Shown here: positions 42,003-50,712 of the stretch, piece after piece
Layout: each line of letters opens with the position of its first letter
Position numbering within the stretch: position 1 is the first letter of the stretch
NCBI GenBank assembly: GCA_037139095.1
Contig: JBAXHD010000004.1
Span: 1 to 64,000 of the forward strand
DNA from: WLMZ01 sp037139095
GTDB taxonomy: Bacteria > Actinomycetota > Acidimicrobiia > Acidimicrobiales > Ilumatobacteraceae
Length of the DNA: 64,000 nt
Direction of reading: 5' to 3'
Made by a program: the position numbers and the translations under genes
The notes under the pieces: generated by a model
What the model was told of the DNA's origin: nothing
The model's database searches: none
Seen by the model: only the letters and a program-made list of their open reading frames with translations

Positions 42003-42669
42003 GTCGTTCTTTGCTGACCAGAGTTTCTGGAGCAAGGCGTCGTACCAATTCTGGAAGGCCATCGCCACCGGGTTCATCCGGCTGATGACCCGCATGACCG
42101 TCGACGGCAAAGAGAACCTTCCGCGCACTGGCTCATATGTGCTGGCGCCGGTGCATCGCAGCTATGTCGACACGCCAATTGCTGCAGGCGTCACCCGGCG
42201 CCGCATGCGCTTCATGGGCAAAGACAGCATGTGGAAGAACAAACCATTCGGATGGTTGCTTTCGTCAGTGGGCGGCTTCCCGGTTACCCGGGGCACGGCC
42301 GACATCGAAGCGCTCAAGCGCTGCATTCATGTGCTCAACAATGGTGAGCCTTTGGTGATGTTTCCCGAAGGCGAACGCAAGAGCGGCCCCACTGTGCAGC
42401 CACTGTTCGAAGGCGCCGCGTACGTGGCGTGTCGTGGGCGGGTACCCATTATCCCCGTGGGGATTGGCGGATCCGAGCGGGTAATGCCCAAGGGCGCCAA
42501 GCTCATTTACCCACGCAAGGTTCGTGTCATCGTGGGCAAGCCGATCTATCCGCAGATAGATGGCAACGGCCGCGCACCGCGATCAGAGGTCAAGCGACTG
42601 ACCGCCGAATTGCACGAGCAACTTCAGATCTTGTTCGACGAAGCGCAGACAAGTCTGGGTTTGAAATAA
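41989..42669 (+). CDS. plsC: 1-acyl-sn-glycerol-3-phosphate acyltransferase
   Basis: 226 aa. Adds the second acyl chain to make phosphatidic acid at the membrane. HRSYVD near residue 57 is the His-x4-Asp catalytic motif; FPEGERKSGP near 124 is the acceptor-binding block; GRVPIIPVGIGGSE follows. Linked to cmk by the tandem repeat and mini-ORF. Converges with the M18 peptidase gene, 6 nt apart. Confidence 0.9.
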   Translation: MSEVESFFADQSFWSKASYQFWKAIATGFIRLMTRMTVDGKENLPRTGSYVLAPVHRSYVDTPIAAGVTRRRMRFMGKDSMWKNKPFGWLLSSVGGFPVTRGTADIEALKRCIHVLNNGEPLVMFPEGERKSGPTVQPLFEGAAYVACRGRVPIIPVGIGGSERVMPKGAKLIYPRKVRVIVGKPIYPQIDGNGRAPRSEVKRLTAELHEQLQILFDEAQTSLGLK

Positions 42670-42675
42670 CCCGAA

Positions 42676-43947
42676 TCACTCGCTGAAGTAAGCGCTCAGC
42701 GCCTTGGCGAGATAGATCGGGTCAAGCACGCCGCAGAGTTCGCGGGCCGAGTGCATCGAGAGTTGGGGCACACCGACATCTACCGTTGGGATGCCCAGCG
42801 CAGTAGCGGTGAGCGGTCCGATTGTGCTTCCGCACGGCATGTTGTTGCGTGACACGAACACCTGCCACGGAACCTCGGCACGATCGCAGGCGCGCTGGAA
42901 TGCAGCGGCTGTTTCGGCGCTGGTTGCATATCGCTGGTTTGAGTTCACCTTGATTGCCGGGCCGCGGTTGACCAGTGGGCGATGGCCCGGCTCATGCCGT
43001 TCGGGATAGTTGGGGTGCACGGCGTGAGCGTTGTCGGCAGACACGCACGACGAAGTGGCCAACGACCTATGAAAGCCTTCGCGATCGGCCCCACGCAGTG
43101 CGCTGAGTCGTTCGAGCACAGTGGACAGCAGTGGGCCGCTTGCTCCGGAAGCGCTTTCGGATCCGACCTCTTCGTGATCGAACAGGGCGATCACCGAAGT
43201 GGTCTCGGCGACTGCGGCAGAGATGAGCGCATCGACCGCGGCCCAGCAACTGAGTTGGTTGTCGAGTCGGGCGCTGGCCAGCATTGAGCGGTCGGAGCCC
43301 AACAAGGCGGCCTTGGTGGTATCGAACAAGCAGAGGTCCCACCACGCGATATCGGCGGCCAACACGTTTGCCTGCGCCCCCAGCCAGGTGGCAAAGTCGC
43401 CGTCGGTGGCTGCGCCGGTGCCCCACACGGGGGTGAGGTGTTGCTGTTTGTCGAGCAGTAGTCCTTTGTCGTTCACGTCGCGGTCGAGGTGAATGGCCAA
43501 CTGCGGCACGCGAGCGATTGGCTCATGCACAGCGACATCAACAGCGCTTCCGTCGCGCAACACAACGCGTCCGGCCACGCCAAGGTCGCGGTCGAGCCAT
43601 GAGTTCAAGAGCGCTCCGCCGTATACCTCAACACCGAGTTGGCGCCATCCGAAGCCGCCGCCATCGGGACGGGGCTTCACGCGCAAGCATGGCGAATCGG
43701 TGTGAGCGCCAACAATTCGAAACGGAGATGTTGCTTCACGTGAGGCCGAGGATCGCCATGCAACTAATGCGGCGCCGCGCACAATGAACCCATCGGCCAC
43801 GTGTTGCCACGCATCGGCTTCGTACACCTGTTGAAACCCGGCTGCCTCGAGTCGGGCCACGCTTGACGCAACCGCGTGCCATGGTGACGGCGACGAGTCG
43901 AGGAAAGAGACGAGATCGCTGATGCCGTTGGTTGCGCGCTGGGTCAT
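42676..43947 (-). CDS. M18 family aminopeptidase
   Basis: 423 aa from the ATG at 43947, 1 nt after the stop of the upstream phosphatase gene. Metallopeptidase removing N-terminal (often acidic) residues. Zinc ligands are visible in IVGAHTDSPCLRVKPRP near residue 80, LFDHEEVGSES near 255 and SADNAHAVHPNYPERH near 305; VDVGVPQLSMHSARE lies near the C-terminus. Cytoplasmic. Confidence 0.93.
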   Translation of the reverse strand: MTQRATNGISDLVSFLDSSPSPWHAVASSVARLEAAGFQQVYEADAWQHVADGFIVRGAALVAWRSSASREATSPFRIVGAHTDSPCLRVKPRPDGGGFGWRQLGVEVYGGALLNSWLDRDLGVAGRVVLRDGSAVDVAVHEPIARVPQLAIHLDRDVNDKGLLLDKQQHLTPVWGTGAATDGDFATWLGAQANVLAADIAWWDLCLFDTTKAALLGSDRSMLASARLDNQLSCWAAVDALISAAVAETTSVIALFDHEEVGSESASGASGPLLSTVLERLSALRGADREGFHRSLATSSCVSADNAHAVHPNYPERHEPGHRPLVNRGPAIKVNSNQRYATSAETAAAFQRACDRAEVPWQVFVSRNNMPCGSTIGPLTATALGIPTVDVGVPQLSMHSARELCGVLDPIYLAKALSAYFSE

Positions 43948-43948
43948 G

Positions 43949-44569
43949 TCACTTACCGTAGAGCCCGATGGGGAGCCCAGTGCCACGTAGGTGTGCGGTC
44001 TCGTTGATGGTGATGATTTGGCGTTGGCCAGTGCGGGCCGCGACGACTCGATGAATCGATGTGTAGTTGGGGTAGAAGAAGCCAGCAGCTTCGGGTGTGC
44101 CCAGAATGCGCGCGAGATATGAGTTAATGACTCCGCCGTGGCACACCACGGCCACGTTGTGTCCGGAATGGGCCTCGATGATTGTCTCTATCGAGTTGAA
44201 CACTCGAGCGGTGAACTGCTCTTGAGTTTCGTCTCGGCCGTCCCAGCGATTGTCGATGAGTTCTTGCCAACGCGGGTCGTTGCTGGCTTTCAGTTCCTCG
44301 ACCGGCACATACTCGCTTGAGTTGCGATCGTATTCGGCCACGCCATCGACCAACGCGACCGCGAGTTCAAAACGCTCAGCGAGCGGTGCAGCAGTTTGCT
44401 GCGCTCGTTTGAGGGGACTGGCGTAGATTGCATGCAGTTCTTCGCTCGCAAGATACTCGGCCAGGTGCAGTGCTTGGGCGAGTCCTGCTTCGCTCAACTC
44501 GGGGTCGGCTACGCCCTCGGTGAGTTCGCGGCGAATCGGCAAGGCATGACGGATCAAGAGCAACTCCAT
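43949..44569 (-). CDS. Histidine phosphatase family protein
   Basis: 206 aa. LLIRHALPIRRE holds the catalytic His, LKRAQQTAAPLAERF the Arg, and VVCHGGVINSYLARILG the second His. Third family member in the window and closest in layout to the one at 31623. Cotranscribed with the M18 peptidase. Substrate unknown. Confidence 0.86.
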   Translation of the reverse strand: MELLLIRHALPIRRELTEGVADPELSEAGLAQALHLAEYLASEELHAIYASPLKRAQQTAAPLAERFELAVALVDGVAEYDRNSSEYVPVEELKASNDPRWQELIDNRWDGRDETQEQFTARVFNSIETIIEAHSGHNVAVVCHGGVINSYLARILGTPEAAGFFYPNYTSIHRVVAARTGQRQIITINETAHLRGTGLPIGLYGK

Positions 44570-44675
44570 AACGCTCTAGATAAGCAGCTATCAGGCCGCA
44601 ACCGAAGATCGTGGCGTATTTTGAAGGCGTAACCGACCGCTCGCGCGTGCGGTGTTCGTAACCGAGGAGTGTTCG

Positions 44676-45470
44676 TTGACTGTGATTTGGAGTGAGGAAG
44701 CTGGCCCCGCCGATGCTCCTCTGGTGGTGTTGGTTCACGGCACGATGGACCGCTCAACAGGAATGCTGAAGGTGAGTCGCAAGCTCGACAGCCACTTCCG
44801 GGTGTTGCGCTACGACCGCCGTGGCTACGGCAGATCAGCGCCTCACGAGGGCCCGTTCGAGATGTCGTGTCAGGTCGACGATCTTGTATCGGTGCTCGAT
44901 GGTCGTCAGGCCGTTCTCGTAGCTCACAGCTACGGAGGCAACGTTGCTCTGGCGACGGCCGTTCGTTGTCCCCACCTCATCCAAGGCGTAGCGCTCTTTG
45001 AGTCGCCGTTGTCTTGGGAGCCGTGGTGGCCCGGCTCAACTGCTGGGTCCGCAGCGCGTGCAAGTGTGGGCCAAGAAGGCGACGCAGCCGAGGCCTTCAT
45101 GCGTCGAATGATCGGCAACAGGCGCTGGGAGACGCTGCCCGAACGCACTCGGCTCACGCGGCGTGCCGAGGGTAAATCGATGGTTGGCGAGTTGAAAGAT
45201 CTGCATGCCAATGCGCCATGGAGCGCCGCCGACATCATGTGTCCGGTGGTAGCCGGTTATGGATCACTGAGCTCAGAGCATCACCGCGAAGCGATGCGTT
45301 TGGTGAGCGAGCGCGTTCATCGCGGGGTGGTTGTCGAACTGGTTGGCGCTCGCCACGATGCACCGCTCAGCCACGCCGAGATGTTTACGACGATGATCGT
45401 CGAACCGCTGATGCAGATGGTGGGCGGGCGCTGGGCGCAGGCCGCCAGCGTCAGGGCAGAGTCGTGTTGA
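44676..45470 (+). CDS. Alpha/beta hydrolase
   Basis: 264 aa from TTG at 44676, chosen because GAGGAG (44664-44669) lies 6 nt upstream; a GTG at 44652 would precede that site. VVLVHGTMDRS (oxyanion), LVAHSYGGNVAL nucleophile elbow near 82 and a C-terminal His in GARHDAPLSH near 228. The substrate is unknown. Its 3' end overlaps the convergent small membrane protein by 20 nt. Confidence 0.84.
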   Translation: MTVIWSEEAGPADAPLVVLVHGTMDRSTGMLKVSRKLDSHFRVLRYDRRGYGRSAPHEGPFEMSCQVDDLVSVLDGRQAVLVAHSYGGNVALATAVRCPHLIQGVALFESPLSWEPWWPGSTAGSAARASVGQEGDAAEAFMRRMIGNRRWETLPERTRLTRRAEGKSMVGELKDLHANAPWSAADIMCPVVAGYGSLSSEHHREAMRLVSERVHRGVVVELVGARHDAPLSHAEMFTTMIVEPLMQMVGGRWAQAASVRAESC

Positions 45471-45723
45471 TGTGAATGTCGTTGCCGAAGAATGTGCACG
45501 TGGTCTCGGTGGTACCCACATCGTTCTTCACCTTCTTGGCGCATGACTCGAGCGCCTGGCGCTGAGTGAAGACCCCCAAACTCAGCGCGCCGAGCACCAG
45601 GAACATGATCGCCTTTTTGGTGACGCTGGCCATCAGCTTGGCCGAAATAATTGCGACGATCACAAAAACTCCGACAACGGCGATGGCAATGTTCTTGGCG
45701 GTGTCAACAGTCAATGCGAGCAT
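45451..45723 (-). CDS. Small membrane protein with cysteine-containing tail
   Basis: 90 aa. Two hydrophobic segments (about residues 8-27 and 36-52), then a short tail with two Cys (ESCAKK, TTCTFF) that could form a disulfide outside the membrane. No family recognised. The ATG at 45723 is supported by TAACGT 6 nt upstream. Confidence 0.6.
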   Translation of the reverse strand: MLALTVDTAKNIAIAVVGVFVIVAIISAKLMASVTKKAIMFLVLGALSLGVFTQRQALESCAKKVKNDVGTTETTCTFFGNDIHINTTLP

Positions 45724-45729
45724 GGCCCC

Positions 45730-45735
45730 ACGTTA
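45730..45735 (-). promoter_or_regulatory. Putative -10 box TAACGT of a leaderless transcript
   Basis: TAACGT on the minus strand ends 6 nt before the ATG at 45723. Confidence 0.47.
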
Positions 45736-45783
45736 CGTTGGCCGATAGTGCGCAGCGTGGCATCGCCTGCATCAAGCGCCCCC

Positions 45784-45789
45784 TAGTCT
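45784..45789 (+). promoter_or_regulatory. Putative -10 box TAGTCT of a leaderless transcript
   Basis: TAGTCT ends 6 nt before the ATG at 45796. Confidence 0.5.
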
Positions 45790-45795
45790 TGACCC

Positions 45796-46242
45796 ATGAG
45801 TGACGACCAACGCCCGATCCACCTCACCCCTCAGGGTCCACCGAGCACCGAACTTCCACCGCCCGACCCGGCAGCGCATCACGCGCTTGAACAAGCCCTC
45901 GCTGGCCCCGCCGAGTCTCGTCGGGAGGCAATGTCGGCAGTAGTCGCAATGTGGCCTCGCTATGTCGACGCGTGGGCGCGTCTGGGCGATTTGGGGCGCG
46001 ACGACATCGAGCGCTACGCCGCCTATCGCGTGGGCTACCACCGCGGTCTCGACGCGTTGCGAGCCAGTGGCTGGCGCGGCTCCGGATACGTTCGCTGGAC
46101 ATATCCCAACAACCGCGGTTTCCTTCGTGCGCTCAGGGGTCTTGGGCAGATGGCACATCGCATTGGTGAGAACGACGAAGCCGAGCGCATCGGCTTGTTC
46201 ATCCAGCAGCTCGACCCCAGCGGTATTCCTTCTGATGGCTGA
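45796..46242 (+). CDS. DUF3151 family protein
   Basis: 148 aa. A Pro-rich N-terminus precedes the family core: WPRYVDAWARLGDLG, YAAYRVGYHRGLDALRASGWRG and NNRGFLRALRGLG. DUF3151 proteins are widespread in actinobacteria and uncharacterised. Soluble, mainly helical. The mobA start overlaps its 3' end by 8 nt, so a shared transcript with mobA is likely. Confidence 0.87.
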   Translation: MSDDQRPIHLTPQGPPSTELPPPDPAAHHALEQALAGPAESRREAMSAVVAMWPRYVDAWARLGDLGRDDIERYAAYRVGYHRGLDALRASGWRGSGYVRWTYPNNRGFLRALRGLGQMAHRIGENDEAERIGLFIQQLDPSGIPSDG

Positions 46243-46828
46243 TCTTGTTGGGGCCGTTCTGGTCGGTGGTTCAAGCCGGCGGATGGGTCGCGATAAGGCG
46301 TTACTTCAGATCGATGGTGTGCGCATGGTCGATCGCGTGGCGGCGGTATTGACTGCGGCCGGATGCTCCAAGGTGGTGGCCGTCGGACCAAGCCCACTGG
46401 CCGGCAACCTCGTACACATCGACGATCTCTATCCCGGTCAGGGGCCCCTCGGCGGCGTGCTCACAGCGATGCGATCGATGGGGGAGCTCGACTCCTGGTT
46501 GTGTGTGGTGGCGTGTGACCTGCCGTGGCTTGATGTTGCATCCATCGATGCGTTGCTCCGCGCAGCCGCAGCCGCAGGAGCATCGACATCGTCCACGGCC
46601 GGCGGCCCAAACACTGACGATGTCGATGTCGTTGTGGCCCGAACCGACCGCCTTGAGCCGCTGTGCGCGCTGTGGAACCCAGGTTGTCGCGACGCGGTAC
46701 AGCAAGCGTTCGATGCTGGGCAACGTTCGTTATTGCAGGTGTTCGCAGGACTCAACGTGATTGAGGTGCCTGTCGACCGGCTCGCCCTGCGAAACGTCAA
46801 TACCCCCGATGACATGCCGACTAGCTAG
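46235..46828 (+). CDS. mobA: Molybdenum cofactor guanylyltransferase
   Basis: 197 aa. Attaches GMP to molybdopterin. N-terminal VLVGGSSRRMGRDKALL nucleotide-binding loop, GPLGGVLTAM near residue 70, and CDLPWLD near 92 with the metal-binding Asp. An Ala/Ser/Thr-rich insertion (about 108-125) is unusual. Some family members are other nucleotidyltransferases, so the Moco role is probable rather than certain. Confidence 0.85.
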   Translation: MADLVGAVLVGGSSRRMGRDKALLQIDGVRMVDRVAAVLTAAGCSKVVAVGPSPLAGNLVHIDDLYPGQGPLGGVLTAMRSMGELDSWLCVVACDLPWLDVASIDALLRAAAAAGASTSSTAGGPNTDDVDVVVARTDRLEPLCALWNPGCRDAVQQAFDAGQRSLLQVFAGLNVIEVPVDRLALRNVNTPDDMPTS

Positions 46829-46831
46829 CCT
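46826..46831 (+). promoter_or_regulatory. Putative -10 box TAGCCT
   Basis: TAGCCT ends 8 nt before the ATG at 46840. It overlaps the mobA stop, so it may be coincidental. Confidence 0.3.
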
Positions 46832-46839
46832 GTCGATCC

Positions 46840-47163
46840 ATGGCAATTTCTGAGGTCACTGTCGATCAACTCGCCGAGAAGCTGGCCCACGGGGCGCGCC
46901 TTGTCGACGTGCGCGAGATCGACGAATACGAGAGCGGGCATATTCCAGGCGCATTGCACGTGGTGCTTGGCACCGTTCCCGACAATGTCGAAATCTTCCG
47001 TGGAGATGGCCCCACATATGTGGTGTGCAAATCGGGTGGCCGCAGCATGCGCGCCTGCGAGTTTCTTGCCGACCATGGCGTGAACATTGTCAACGTGGCT
47101 GGTGGAACGATGGCATGGATCCAAAGCGGTCGCGACACGGTTGCCGGAGATTCGCCTTCGTGA
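46840..47163 (+). CDS. Rhodanese-like domain protein
   Basis: 107-aa single rhodanese domain. LVDVREIDEYESGHIPGA near residue 21 and the active-site loop CKSGGRS with Cys63. Sulfur transfer; the partner is unknown, although the nearby mobA suggests Moco or tRNA sulfur metabolism (inference). Its stop overlaps the RNase D GTG (GTGA). Confidence 0.9.
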   Translation: MAISEVTVDQLAEKLAHGARLVDVREIDEYESGHIPGALHVVLGTVPDNVEIFRGDGPTYVVCKSGGRSMRACEFLADHGVNIVNVAGGTMAWIQSGRDTVAGDSPS

Positions 47164-48314
47164 CCTATCAGTGGATCGCCACGCAGAACGAGCTGCTTGA
47201 CCTCGTTGATGTATTGATGGCTCAGCCGCGATATGCGTTCGACACTGAGTTCCATCGCGAGCGCACGTATTACCCAAAGCTTGCGCTTGCTCAGTTCGCC
47301 TGGCCCGGCGGAACGGCGCTGGTCGATCCACTCGCAGTCGATTTCACAGCGTTGCGTCCATTGCTCGAAAGCGACACGCAGTGCGTGCTTCACGCCGCGC
47401 AACAAGATCTTGATGTGCTCACCCATTCGTGTGGTGCGGTGCCAAAGCGCCTCTTCGACACCCAGCTCGCTGCCGGGTTCATTGGCTACGGAACGCCGTC
47501 ATTGGCCAGTCTGTTGCAGGGCGAGCTCAAGGTCACGGTGCCCAAGGGCGACCGTCTCACCGACTGGTTGCGCAGGCCGCTCACCGAGGATCAAAAGTCG
47601 TATGCCGCGAGCGATGTCGCGCACTTGCTCGAGTTGCAAGATCGGATCATCGCTCAACTCGAGCGCACCGGGCGGGTGTCGTGGGCTGAGGCCGCGTGCG
47701 AAGAGCTCCGATTGAAGCCCGCCAGTGGCACCGATCCCGATGGTGCTTGGTTGCGCCTCAAAGATGTTCGCGTGCTCAAGCCAAAAGCGCGCGGTGTTGC
47801 CCGCTCCGTCGCCGCGTGGCGCGAGCGTCGCGCAATGAGCGTCGACTCGCCAGTGCGGCAGATTCTTCCCGACCTGGCAATTCTTGGCATCGCTCAAAAG
47901 CAGCCGCAGTCAGTTGAAGAACTCGCTCATGCGCGTGGCATCGACGAACGCCATTGGCGCGGCAACCTCGGACGCGAGATCGTTGCCGCAGTCCTCGAAG
48001 GCATGCAGAACGAAGTGCACCTGCCCGCCAACGATGTCGAAGAACTCGACCGAAATTTGCGTCCAGCCATCACGTTGGTGTCGGCGTGGGTCAGCGAACT
48101 CGCTCGACACGAAAAGATCGATACAGCGTTGCTTGGCACCCGCGGCGACATCGTCGCGCTGTTGCGCAAAGACCCCGACGCCCGGCTATCGATTGGCTGG
48201 CGCGCCGAGCTGTTGGGCGATCAGGTTCAGCGCTTGGTCGATGGCGCAGCTGCGCTCACGTTCGATGGCAAGGGTGGGCTCAGGCTTATCGATGTGCCAT
48301 CGGCCTCAGAATAA
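47160..48314 (+). CDS. rnd: Ribonuclease D
   Basis: 384 aa. 3'-5' exonuclease for tRNA and other RNA maturation. DEDD-superfamily motifs: AFDTEFHRERTYYPKLAL (ExoI), LHAAQQDLDVL (ExoII) and KSYAASDVAHLLEL (ExoIII, Tyr-type). An HRDC-like domain occupies about residues 215-290, and a second helical repeat follows. GTG start coupled to the rhodanese gene. Confidence 0.92.
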   Translation: MTYQWIATQNELLDLVDVLMAQPRYAFDTEFHRERTYYPKLALAQFAWPGGTALVDPLAVDFTALRPLLESDTQCVLHAAQQDLDVLTHSCGAVPKRLFDTQLAAGFIGYGTPSLASLLQGELKVTVPKGDRLTDWLRRPLTEDQKSYAASDVAHLLELQDRIIAQLERTGRVSWAEAACEELRLKPASGTDPDGAWLRLKDVRVLKPKARGVARSVAAWRERRAMSVDSPVRQILPDLAILGIAQKQPQSVEELAHARGIDERHWRGNLGREIVAAVLEGMQNEVHLPANDVEELDRNLRPAITLVSAWVSELARHEKIDTALLGTRGDIVALLRKDPDARLSIGWRAELLGDQVQRLVDGAAALTFDGKGGLRLIDVPSASE

Positions 48315-48338
48315 GCAGCACACCGAGTCCAACCCGAA

Positions 48339-49094
48339 CTAGTCGCGAGTCACGCGGCGAAGCTTCTTCCAGAGTTGGTCGAAGGCCGACGACACGTCGG
48401 CCGATCGGGCGCCGTAGCTGTGAATGGCTCGGCGTTCGCCAACTGCTTGCGTCACGATCACCCGCTGCGGGATCACTGGTTGCCAGATGGCCTTCTTGCC
48501 AACGATGCGAATCAGTTCGTCGTAGCGCCGGTCGGCTTCGCCAGAGACGCCGGGAACCTTGTTCACGATGACGCCGGCGAGATCAAGATCGCTGTTGTGG
48601 CTATCCCACACTTCGTCGATGACGTCGGCCACCGCAGCAATGCCGCGCAGGCCCAACGCCGAGGGCTCAACAACGATGACAGCGTGGCTCGCAGCGGTGA
48701 GCCCATTCGTGGTGAGGTTGCCCAGGCTTGGCGGGCAATCGATGAGGATTGCGTCGTAACGGTCGGCAACATTTTCAAGAGCGGCTCTGAGGCGCTTGGG
48801 CTTACCTTGCTCGCGGGGCTGCAGGCGATTGGAAGCCGGCATGAGATGAATCAGCGGGCTCCAGTCGGTTTCGACGATCGCCGAGTCAGGGTCGGCCTTG
48901 GCCAGAACCTCTGCGGTGGAGACGGCAATCTCGGCTGGGTCGAAGCCCAGCGCCCACGTGCTCGATGCCTGCGGGTCGAGATCTACCACCAGCACGCTGT
49001 GGCCAGCGCTAGCCGCCGCCGAGGCGAGCCCGAGGGTGACGGTGGTCTTACCCACGCCACCTTTTTGATTGAGAAGTGCAACGATTCGACCCAT
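48339..49094 (-). CDS. ParA/Soj-family ATPase
   Basis: 251 aa from the ATG at 49094 (a TTG at 49100 is possible). Deviant Walker A LNQKGGVGKTTV, Walker A' LVVDLDPQASST, and the ILIDCPPSLGNLTTNGL Walker B region are canonical. No ParB or SMC/ScpAB gene lies beside it, so it is an orphan that may position something other than the origin. It follows the glucosidase gene by 12 nt on the same strand. Confidence 0.9.
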   Translation of the reverse strand: MGRIVALLNQKGGVGKTTVTLGLASAAASAGHSVLVVDLDPQASSTWALGFDPAEIAVSTAEVLAKADPDSAIVETDWSPLIHLMPASNRLQPREQGKPKRLRAALENVADRYDAILIDCPPSLGNLTTNGLTAASHAVIVVEPSALGLRGIAAVADVIDEVWDSHNSDLDLAGVIVNKVPGVSGEADRRYDELIRIVGKKAIWQPVIPQRVIVTQAVGERRAIHSYGARSADVSSAFDQLWKKLRRVTRD

Positions 49095-49106
49095 TGCCAA
49101 ATGATG

Positions 49107-50633
49107 TCATGTCAGCAGTGCGATTACCGCGGCGTGTGCGCCGACGGCGTTTGAGGTGTCGGTGGCCACAGCCAAGTCACTGGTGTTGCACAGTCGTTTC
49201 GCCCCCAGCAGTTGAGGCACAGCGCAGGGTTCGTCGCCGAGGTTCAGTGCAACCACGACACGTTGATCGCCCAACGTGCGCGTGTATGCCAGCACGTTGT
49301 CGTCGCGGTTGATCATCTCAAAGGCGCCGATGTTGAGCGCTACGTAGGTGTGTCGTAACGACAGCACTTCGCGGTAGAGATGCAGAATTGAGCCAGAGTC
49401 GCTCTGCATCGTCGCCACGTTTCGGATGTCGCACTCGGGGGCAAACGGAAGCCACGGGTTGCGCTCCCATCCGTGGTTCACGTCGGCGGTCCATGGCAGG
49501 GGAGCGCGGCAGCCATCGCGCCCGCCCGGATCAAGCTGCGTTGCCGGATCAACGGCGGCATCTACGAGGCCGAGTTCTTCACCCTGATACATGAAGGGCG
49601 TGCCGGGCAACGTGAGCAGCATGACTGCGGCAACGCGGGCATCGGCTTCGGCTCCGCCGTAGCGCTGACGGTGGCGCGGCACATCGTGATTTGAAAGCAC
49701 CCATGTTGGCCATGCATTGCGAGATGCAAGATGGCTCAGCGTGTTCGTGATCTTGTTGCGCAAACCGGCTGCGTTCCATTTCGCCCAGAGGAATGAGAAG
49801 TTGAACGACAGGTGCAATTCGTCGCCGTTGCCGTAGTACGCAGCCATTGCTGCCTCATCGAGCAGGTACACCTCGCCGACGCTGGTTCGTTCGCCCGCGT
49901 AGCTGTCGAGTACGCGCCGAATGCCGCGCAGCCGTTGGTGAGTGACGGCCACATCGTTGAACGGCACATGGCTAATGCCGCGCTCGGCGGCCACCGGTGG
50001 ATCATCGTGGTCTATGTCTTTGCCAATGAGGTGCACAACGTCCATGCGAAAGCCATCGATGCCGCGGTCGAGCCAAAACCGAAGCGTGTCGTGCATCGCT
50101 GCCTCAACATCGGGGTTATCCCAGTTGAGGTCGGGCTGCTCGCGTAAGAAGCAATGCAAGTACCACTGGTCGCGCCGCTCGTCGTAGTCCCAAGCCGATG
50201 AGCCCTCGCGGAACGAGCCGAGCCAGTTGTTCGCAGGTTCGTCCCTCCACACGTACCAGTCGGCCTTGGGGTTGGTGCGATCAGTGCGACTCTCTTCGAA
50301 CCATGGGTGTTCCTCGCTGGTGTGGTTGGGCACCCAGTCGAGCATCAGGCGCATGCCGCGGCCATGACAATCGGCGATGAGTTCGTCCATGTCGGCGAGC
50401 GTTCCGAAGATGGGATCGATGTCGCAGTAGTCGCTTACGTCGTAGCCAAAATCGGCCATCGGCGAACTGAACACCGGCGAGAGCCACAACACCTTGATGC
50501 CCAACCACTCGAGGTAATCAAGTCGCGAACGAATGCCTTGAAGGTCGCCGACACCGTCGCCGTTTGCGTCGGCAAAGCTGCGTGGGTAGATCTGATATAC
50601 GACTTCTGTCTTCCACCACGGGGCGTTGTTCAT
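49107..50633 (-). CDS. GH13 alpha-glucosidase
   Basis: 508 aa. Cytoplasmic oligo-1,6-/alpha-glucosidase type. N-terminal VVYQIYPRSFADANGDGVGD; conserved regions DWVPNHTS, GFRMDVVH (nucleophile Asp198), GEVYLL (acid/base Glu254) and VLSNHDVPR (Asp317). Hydrolyses alpha-1,4 or 1,6 linked glucosides such as maltose, isomaltose or trehalose-derived sugars. TACGCT sits 7 nt before the ATG. The ParA gene follows. Confidence 0.91.
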   Translation of the reverse strand: MNNAPWWKTEVVYQIYPRSFADANGDGVGDLQGIRSRLDYLEWLGIKVLWLSPVFSSPMADFGYDVSDYCDIDPIFGTLADMDELIADCHGRGMRLMLDWVPNHTSEEHPWFEESRTDRTNPKADWYVWRDEPANNWLGSFREGSSAWDYDERRDQWYLHCFLREQPDLNWDNPDVEAAMHDTLRFWLDRGIDGFRMDVVHLIGKDIDHDDPPVAAERGISHVPFNDVAVTHQRLRGIRRVLDSYAGERTSVGEVYLLDEAAMAAYYGNGDELHLSFNFSFLWAKWNAAGLRNKITNTLSHLASRNAWPTWVLSNHDVPRHRQRYGGAEADARVAAVMLLTLPGTPFMYQGEELGLVDAAVDPATQLDPGGRDGCRAPLPWTADVNHGWERNPWLPFAPECDIRNVATMQSDSGSILHLYREVLSLRHTYVALNIGAFEMINRDDNVLAYTRTLGDQRVVVALNLGDEPCAVPQLLGAKRLCNTSDLAVATDTSNAVGAHAAVIALLT

Positions 50634-50640
50634 CTGGTCC

Positions 50641-50646
50641 AGCGTA
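50641..50646 (-). promoter_or_regulatory. Putative -10 box TACGCT of a leaderless transcript
   Basis: TACGCT on the minus strand ends 7 nt before the ATG at 50633. Confidence 0.46.
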
Positions 50647-50660
50647 GAGAACAGCGGGTG

Positions 50661-50693
50661 TATGGTTCGTGGTGGGGCGGGATGGCCCCGCCC
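50661..50693 (+). promoter_or_regulatory. Putative korAB promoter (TATGGT) and 5' hairpin
   Basis: TATGGT at 50661-50666 would start transcription near 50673. The transcript would then begin with a 7-bp GC hairpin (50675-50681 with 50687-50693, loop ATGGC). An AGGGAGG ribosome binding site follows at about 50699-50705, ahead of the ATG at 50713. Confidence 0.4.
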
Positions 50694-50712
50694 GTACTAG
50701 GGAGGCATCCCA

